From NCBI GenBank assembly GCA_900074885.1, contig FJUW01000021.1:248001-312000 (forward strand): 64,000 nucleotides of DNA. The letters are read 5' to 3'. A model generated the notes under the pieces. That model ran no database searches, was not told where the DNA came from, and saw nothing but the letters and a program-made list of their open reading frames with translations. A program made the translations under genes and the position numbers. Source of the DNA: Rhynchosporium graminicola. Lineage: Eukaryota > Ascomycota > Leotiomycetes > Helotiales > Ploettnerulaceae. Of this stretch, positions 57,355-64,000 are shown piece by piece (position 1 is the stretch's first letter; each line of letters opens with the position of its first letter).

Positions 57355-60300
57355 GGGGATTTGTAGTGTTTAGTGCGAGGCAGTTGGATGTATTATGAAA
57401 GAAATTCTAAAGTTCAAGTGGTCTGAAGCCGCCACTGCTGCCTCCCCAACCTCACCGGAAATTCTATTTGGAAAAGCTTACTTTGAAATGTTGAATGGAG
57501 TAACAAAACAAAATTGATCCACAAACTTTTCCGACAGTATAGCCCGCGAAAGGTTTGGTTGAACTAGCTGTAGCTAAACGTGCGAGATTGCCTTGATGCC
57601 GAGACTTTAGCTGGCAATCTTGAACCAAAGACATCTTCCCTATGGGGACGACCTTTTGACAGTTTGCGATTGGAGCTCGGACGTAGCTCGATGTCGTCTT
57701 AACCAGCTTGTGATTTAGACATGCAGAGGCGACTGAATTTCTCTTGGCTTCATGTTGAATAGATAAGTTTCTTGACAAAGGAATGCTCCGACTAAACACA
57801 TACATATACATTCATTCACTCGATGCCAATGGCGATTCCGATTCAGATAAAAGTTGTAAGACACAGAGTAGGACTTTAAGCTGTCTTCCTAGACTCGAAC
57901 GGCATCTCCTTGTAGTGACGCATCGCGAAGAGCCACAACTGCCGCTAACCTATACCAAAGTGAACCACGGCTCGCTGGGATCTAGCCACTAAACTAGACT
58001 CAACAACCTCGATAACATGTTGGTGGTTCGGCTCCTCCAGATAAAGGAACTTTCAGATCAGAGCCTGGTGAATTGTCTGTCCACTCGGCAGCTTCAGGCC
58101 GTGCAAATACGTCTGTATATTTAAAATACCTTATAAAAATGAAGAACGAAGGAATCAGGTAGTTGACTGAACACAACTCACTCCATTCCTTACAGATCTG
58201 GCCAGTCAAAAGTTTCCCACGAAAAGCCTGGGCATCATTCTCGGAGCCACATGGCGCCTTGAGCTCAAGCTCTTCGAACAGTGACCTTATACACCCTCCG
58301 GAGGGTCATCTCGTTTGTTTGCAGGACTCTGCTGGAGACCTTGTGGAAGACCTCCATGATATGCTCGAGATAATGGAGCACCTCCTGTACGTTGGGTAAG
58401 CATAGTCGGTTTCTCCAGAAGTCTTAGCACGTAGGGGCTTTGGCAGGGAACAGAGAGATTCTTCAGAACGGAGACGTTTCTTAATCTCTTTAATCGCAAT
58501 AATCTGCACGCCAGTCGATTTTAGAGCTCATTACCTCCTACCCTGAATGGATTTCTTCACAGCTTCATGTTCGAAGGACGTCCTCTCGGCTAATCGTGAA
58601 TCTAAGGTTTCGGGCGGCTGAGGAGAGGCTCGAAAGTGGACTTACCACGAGCTCGCCCCAAAAGCCTGACTTACAAGGTAGCATACTGTTTTAGTGCAAT
58701 AATCGACCGCATCGTCGAATCTGTGAATTTCGGAATCTGAAGAAGGTTCAGTCTAACCTGTTGGCTAAGATCCCCGCTAGCCAAGATATTCTCCCCCGTA
58801 GATGTGGAATCTAAATGTTCAGACTTCTAAATTAAACGAAGATGCAAGCTTCGGTAACTTCGTAAAGAGCAGTCAGTCCTACCGACCCTGCAGTTTCTTT
58901 CGATCTTTTTTTTTTACAAGAAATCTGATGCCACCGTATAGGCTCGGGGTATCGAGCAGCTTTCATAGTACGGTATGGAACTCTGCATCCCGATGATTCT
59001 CTAGTAGAAGCTTCTTTGTTTAAATTATGTATCCTTCCGTTATGTTGAAATTGCACTAGGCTGAGTTTTTCGGTTTTCGTGCTAGGCTGGCTAGCAATTG
59101 GTATAGCAGCAACCTGTGCTGTTCTGTAGACTTATAATCTAGCCTAACCTTAACTTATCAATTGAGTTACTCAAGATTCATGTGTAGTTTGTTTATTATG
59201 GGTCTTCCAGAGGTTGAGCGGTAAAGTGTTGTAGTCTATCTACAGGGGTTATAGTGACTTCACTGTGACTTTACTCTGACCTTACTGTAAAAAGGGAACA
59301 TCTCAGTTCTCGGACAGGGTGCAGTCTGATGGAAGAGTGTCAGTGCGTCTGAGGAACATTACCGATTTGAGTTGAAGCAGCCCCCTTAGTAAACGACAGG
59401 CTCCAACACTTAGTGAATTAACCGCTGTACCTCCGTAGCTCGCTGGATGCGCACTTTCTGTTTGTTACTCAGGTACGTTGCCTTCGATGGTATTACCCAG
59501 ATTGAACTTTACCCGACCTAGTATCAGTCAGCTTGGATGGGGTTCTACCAAGTTTACCTCTCCATTGGGCTAAGTATACCTCCCACCCCAGACCAGAGCC
59601 AACCCGAACATCAACAGCGCCGTATTCCGGAGGGAGGGGTGCCGAAATCAAACCTGTGTATAGAACGCCTTGCTCCTTCTCTCCTTTCTTCCTGCCTATC
59701 ATCTTGTTTCTTTCATGTCAGATTTCAACTCTGAACCTCGGCCGAGTCTTGAATAGCTTAATGCTAAATCTCGGCCAAAACCTAAGCTAAAGTATGATAA
59801 GGTTACTGAGTACTGCCCGAGGTAGATTAATTGTCGATATGTTACCTCCGATTCATTAATTTCTTCTATTGGCCATTTGTTTTGGCAAATACGAATGAAA
59901 GATTCCAGTTTGGAATTAATCTCACTGCCCTACTTGGAAGAATGTAAAACCTCTACTACTCGTTGGTGTACGTCTTTCTATAGGGCGTTAGTAGTTCTGA
60001 AACATTGAAAGTTCAGCTGTAGTAAGGACGTAAGATTTGACGTTTAAATCAGGGAGCTGACAGTATTATGATAAGTAGCTATTCTAAATTCACGCCGAGA
60101 CTGGCCGGAAACGAGTTCAGTGCGAGTACCATGGAAAGTAGTTATATAGCTCTGAGTAAGCTCTTAAGAACGTATGTGCCTTCCCTTCGAGGGACATGGA
60201 GTAACTAGGTGCCTAGGTAGTCTCTTCGCTCTTTAATTCTCAGTGAGGCTTTATCTTACGTAGGTACAGCGGTTAACTTTATACCCAGTTTTGGCAGGAC

Positions 60301-60712
60301 GGACTACGAGCTTCCCCTGTTCCAGTGACTTACTCTGTGATGCAGCTTATGCGTACAATATATTCTTTTCTTTACAAACTAGTCAAGAAGATCATCAAGT
60401 GGCCGGAATCTCTACACAATCAAGAGCTAGAAGATAATTGCTGTATGTTCGTATTTGTATCTAGACTGCTTTCTTCTCATGGTGTGCCATGTTGATGTGA
60501 ATGCCTTGGTTTTTGAAATGGAGGAAAACCGATTTTCCGGTCCAGGCTAAGCTTCGGTATCACGTGCTCATTCAGCGGTAGATAGTTATTCCGGTTTAGC
60601 TCCCCACCAAAGCTTTGAGCTAATTTTTGACGGGATTGATGCGGTGATAGCTGGTGACAGCATCGATAACGAATTGTGACACTCTTTCGCAATCTAACCC
60701 AAAATCTACAAT
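57355..60712. other. 3.4-kb gene-poor stretch
   Basis: No gene supported. Short frames on both strands lack domains. An imperfect tandem of an 11-12-base unit (tgacttcactg, tgactttactc, tgaccttactg) lies at about 59250-59290. A region around 59195-59270 was considered as a tRNA and rejected. Confidence 0.55.
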
Positions 60713-63661
60713 ATGGGTCGCGGTGGAAATAGAGTGAGTCTTCTATGGCTACAATGGACTGCTCACCTCTAATTAGTTGGTCACAGGGCGGTCGTGGTCG
60801 AGGACGAGGCGGCGGTGGTGGGAAAGGTAGAGGAGGATCGCGCGGTGGAGAAGATAATCGAGTCAGCTTCGACAAGGTCCCTAAACATAACGAGCGCCTG
60901 GAGAGATACTACAATGTTGTGTTGAGGATATCGAGCGAAGAGAGAGAAGAGTTTTGGGACGCATTGAAGCGAGAACTGCCCAACAGCTTCCGTTTCGCAG
61001 GATCAAAAGGGTATGTATGCGCCAACCGGCTCTCCGTTCTCTGATAGAGCCTCACTTGATATTCATTGACCAATCCTTAGCCACGCTCTTGCAGTACAGA
61101 AGCTCCTCAAAGAAAGATATATCCCCGAGATATCAAAGATCACACACTACGATGGCAGCCTCGTGGAAGCTCCTCAACCAGTGCCATGGTATCCAGACGA
61201 ACTCGCATGGTGGATGACCACACCAAAGAATGTTATTCGACGATTCCCTCCTTTCGCGGCCTTCCAGAAGTATCTTGTATCAGAGACCAGCGTTGGTAAC
61301 ATTAGCAGGCAAGAAGTGGTTAGTATGATTCCGCCGTTGGTCATGGATCTTCAACCTGGAATGACCGTCCTCGACATGTGTGCAGCGCCTGGTAGTAAAG
61401 CAGCACAGCTTTTGGAGATGGTACACCGGGGAGAAGAGGTACGAATGCGCAAGTCGCTCGCGAACCATGCACAGGAAGATGGCCGTGAGGTCAGCCCTGG
61501 TATTGAATCGATGAAGGTAGAGGATGCAGGAGAACTAGAGGCCGATTCGTCGGACAATGGAAGAGCTACAGGATTGCTGATCGCCAACGACTCCGATTAT
61601 AAGCGAAGCCATATGTTGATCCATCAATTGAAGCGTCTGTCGTCACCTAATTTGATCGTCACCAACCACGATGCTACGATGTTTCCATCCATCAAGCTCC
61701 CACCTACCCCAGAAAACCCCGCCACCAACAGATATCTCAAATTCGACCGAATTCTGGCCGATGTACCATGTTCAGGAGATGGAACAATGCGAAAGAATGT
61801 CAACTTATGGAAGGATTGGGGCCCTGGCAATGCCTTGGGACTATACGTTACACAAGTACGAATCTTGGTTCGAGCTCTTCAAATGCTCAAGCCTGGTGGC
61901 CGTGTGGTCTATTCCACCTGCAGCATGAACCCTGTAGAGAACGAGGCTGTAATCTCATCCGCCATTGAAAGATGTGGTGGGTTGGAAAAGGTACAACTTC
62001 TCCCAAGTGAGCACCAACTGCCTCAGTTGAAGAGACGCGAGGGTCTGAAAAGCTGGAGCATTATGGATAAAAGTGGCAAGGTTTGGTACTCATGGAAGGA
62101 TGTCGAGGCTCATATCGAGGAGCATGGATCGACTCCCGCGACGGAGAAGCTTGTTGAAGGCATGTTCTCACCCGCCAACAAAACAGATATTCCGTTCGAC
62201 AGATGTATGCGAGTCTACGCCCATCTTCAAGATACTGGTGGTTTCTTCATTGCAATTTTGCAGAAGATGTCGGAATTCAAGGCCAAGCCTGAATCGGAAT
62301 CGAAGAAAACCGACGTCAAGCCACCAATCACGTCCATCGTCGAAGAGATCATGGCTCAACCTCCAGCGCCTGAAGGAGGATCCGTTGCACCCAAGATCCA
62401 GGCAGCTGATGCCTTGACGAGACCAGTCGTTGACACAGAGTCTGAGGTTACGCCTGTGGCTCGCCAGAATCAGTCTAATGACGAGCCTGATGCCACTGGG
62501 AACCCTCTCAAGCGACCCGCCGACGATGAGCCGATAATTGACGCCGTACAGGAGACGAAGAAATTGAAGACTAAGGAGGATATTGACGAACCAGCCGAAG
62601 CCGGAGCAGAGAATAGACAAGTCCACTTCCCGCCACCACCCGGAGCGGAATTGGATTTAACCACCCGACCTGGAGATATGAGATCAGATGCCAATGTCGC
62701 CAAACCAGTACGTAACAGAAGTGGTCAACAATTTGAGGAGCCATTCAAGTATATCTCCGGCGAGCACGCAGAAGTCCAATCCATCGAGTCATTCTACAAA
62801 TTATCTCCACGATTCCCACGAGACAGATTCATGGTCCGAAATGCCGAAGGCGAGCCAGCCAAAACAATCTACTATACATCGGCCCTGATCCGCGATATTC
62901 TTACGGAGAACGAGGGTAAAGGTATCAAGTTTATCCACGGCGGAGTCAAGATGTTCATGAAGCAAGACGTCCAGGCCGAAGGGGTTTGCAAATGGCGGAT
63001 CCAATCTGAAGGTATGCCCATTCTCGAGGGCTACGTCGGCGAAGAACGCGTCATTCGTCTCTACAAGAAAGAAACTTTTCGCAAACTCCTTATCGAGATG
63101 TTCCCCAAACTCTCGGACGGCGCATGGAAGAACCTCGGCGAGATTGGTGAGCATGTCAATAAGATTGGTATGGGCTGCTGTGTTCTCCGTATTGAACCTA
63201 GTGATGACGAAGATGGTTTTACGGAGCGTATGGTTCTTCCGCTTTGGAGAAGCTTACATTCTCTGAACCTCATGTTGGCGAAGGAAGATAGGACGGCCAT
63301 GTTGCTCCGAATCTTTAACGACACTACGCCGCTTGTCAACAACCACTTCCCTGCCAAGAGAACACAAGAGGAAGGAACCACCGACGAGGGCAAAAAGGTC
63401 GCACCAGGTTTCACAATCGAGAACGGAGAGACCAAGGTTGAAACTTCTGGTGCGATTGAAGCCAGCAAGCCACTCGAATCCGAGTTGATGGAGGGTCTCG
63501 TTAAGCCGGGCCCGTATGGAGACATTGTAGCAGATCCGAATGGTAGTGGTATTCCGGATGCCAAGGCCGAAAAAATCATCAAGGGTGACGATACCGGTGG
63601 GCCGGAACAACAGTTGAACGGGACGGGTGGAATTGAGGATCAATATGGTGGCGTTTCGTAA
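60713..63661 (+). CDS. trm4: tRNA (cytosine-5)-methyltransferase, Trm4/NSUN2 type
   Basis: SAM-dependent RNA m5C methyltransferase acting on several tRNA cytosines, normally nuclear. A first exon of seven codons (60713-60733, MGRGGNR), then 60787-61010 and 61081-63661, give 941 residues; the introns are 53 and 70 nt. The N terminus is an RG-rich leader. The SAM-binding block LDMCAAPGSK starts at about residue 179. Motif IV DVPCSGDG has C312, and the motif VI catalytic Cys is C362 (YSTCS). The protein is longer than yeast Trm4 (684 residues). The extra length lies in an acidic insert after LLEMVHRGEE (about 200-250) and in a disordered segment (about 430-560) containing Lys/Arg-rich patches, plus a Gly-rich tail. 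The substrate assignment rests on the NSUN2-like C-terminal domain and on both catalytic cysteines. Confidence 0.94.
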
Positions 63662-64000
63662 AAAGCGAGTTCGATGTATTGCATTTAAAGTCGTAAAAGG
63701 GGTTTGCCACTTTAACAAGAAGACAATCAACATTCAAGGCTGGCCAATTTTTATATCAGTGAAGCGAGATTTAAAGTCATGTCAAAGGATCGCGACATGA
63801 AGTATTACCAGAGTTAAACCACTTTTTTGATACGTCATAATTCAAACTGTAAAGTAAAAATCTAGTATAGCTCGGTAACTTTGAGGCAGATAATCTGCCT
63901 TTGCATTGCTCAGTAACTCAGTTCCGGCGAAAAATAGTCTGGTCGCAAAGCCGTTACCACAAGCTCCATCACATGATTGAGTGAGGGTCAGAGCCGAACC
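63662..64000. other. 3' flank of Trm4, no feature seen
   Basis: Non-coding to the end of the window. No gene start, RNA gene or repeat recognised. Confidence 0.5.

Noticed and set aside
59195..59270. Possible tRNA-like segment (ggttgagcggtaaagtgtt)
   Set aside because: Resembles a D-arm and anticodon arm for a few bases, but no acceptor stem or T-arm pairing could be formed.

Overview
The window looks like nuclear DNA of a filamentous ascomycete (Pezizomycotina; a Leotiomycete is my guess from gene content, not something the sequence proves). The genes have short introns, mostly 47-120 nt with GT-AG ends. The gene families are typical of this group: Mss116, INCENP/Sli15, IST1, Trm4, a fungal AAA+ ATPase and a CE16-type esterase. 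The left end carries a strong repeat-induced point mutation (RIP) signature, in which CpA and TpG are nearly absent and TpA is in excess.

Layout. Positions 1-7.7 kb are a RIP-destroyed repeat block. It holds a Ty3/gypsy chromovirus pol relic, a second nearly identical copy of its 3' part that begins exactly after a single N at 3539, a long unrecognised reading frame whose stops are all TAA/TAG, and a Tc1/mariner transposase relic on the minus strand. Positions 8.2-14.6 kb hold a Ser-rich one-membrane-segment protein, a mitochondrial DEAD-box helicase (Mss116 type) and a CUE-AlkB-GRF protein. Positions 14.9-20.3 kb are gene-poor, with an internally deleted PTR2 peptide-transporter pseudogene. 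Positions 20.3-30.5 kb hold a six-exon AAA+ ATPase, a beta-carbonic anhydrase pseudogene, a secreted GDSL esterase and a SET/MYND-like protein. Positions 30.5-35.1 kb are sparse, with a two-exon gene for a 113-residue secreted cysteine-containing protein.

Positions 35.1-63.7 kb are the dense housekeeping part. In order they hold a J-domain protein, INCENP, an acyl-CoA dehydrogenase-like protein, IST1, a double-FUSC membrane protein, a Pro/Thr/Gln repeat protein, a class II aldolase/adducin protein and Trm4/NSUN2. INCENP/ACAD and IST1/FUSC are divergent pairs on intergenic regions of about 0.4 kb. ACAD and IST1 converge tail to tail.

The genes do not form one pathway. They cover mitochondrial RNA metabolism, DNA/RNA demethylation, mitosis, ESCRT, tRNA modification and membrane transport. 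I see no biosynthetic cluster, CRISPR array or convincing RNA gene. The most unusual items are the repeat block with its single-N duplication breakpoint, the unrecognised RIP-killed reading frame, the small secreted protein, and the internally repeated 629-residue protein. Intron boundaries were read by eye from frame continuity and splice consensus; there is no transcript evidence behind them.
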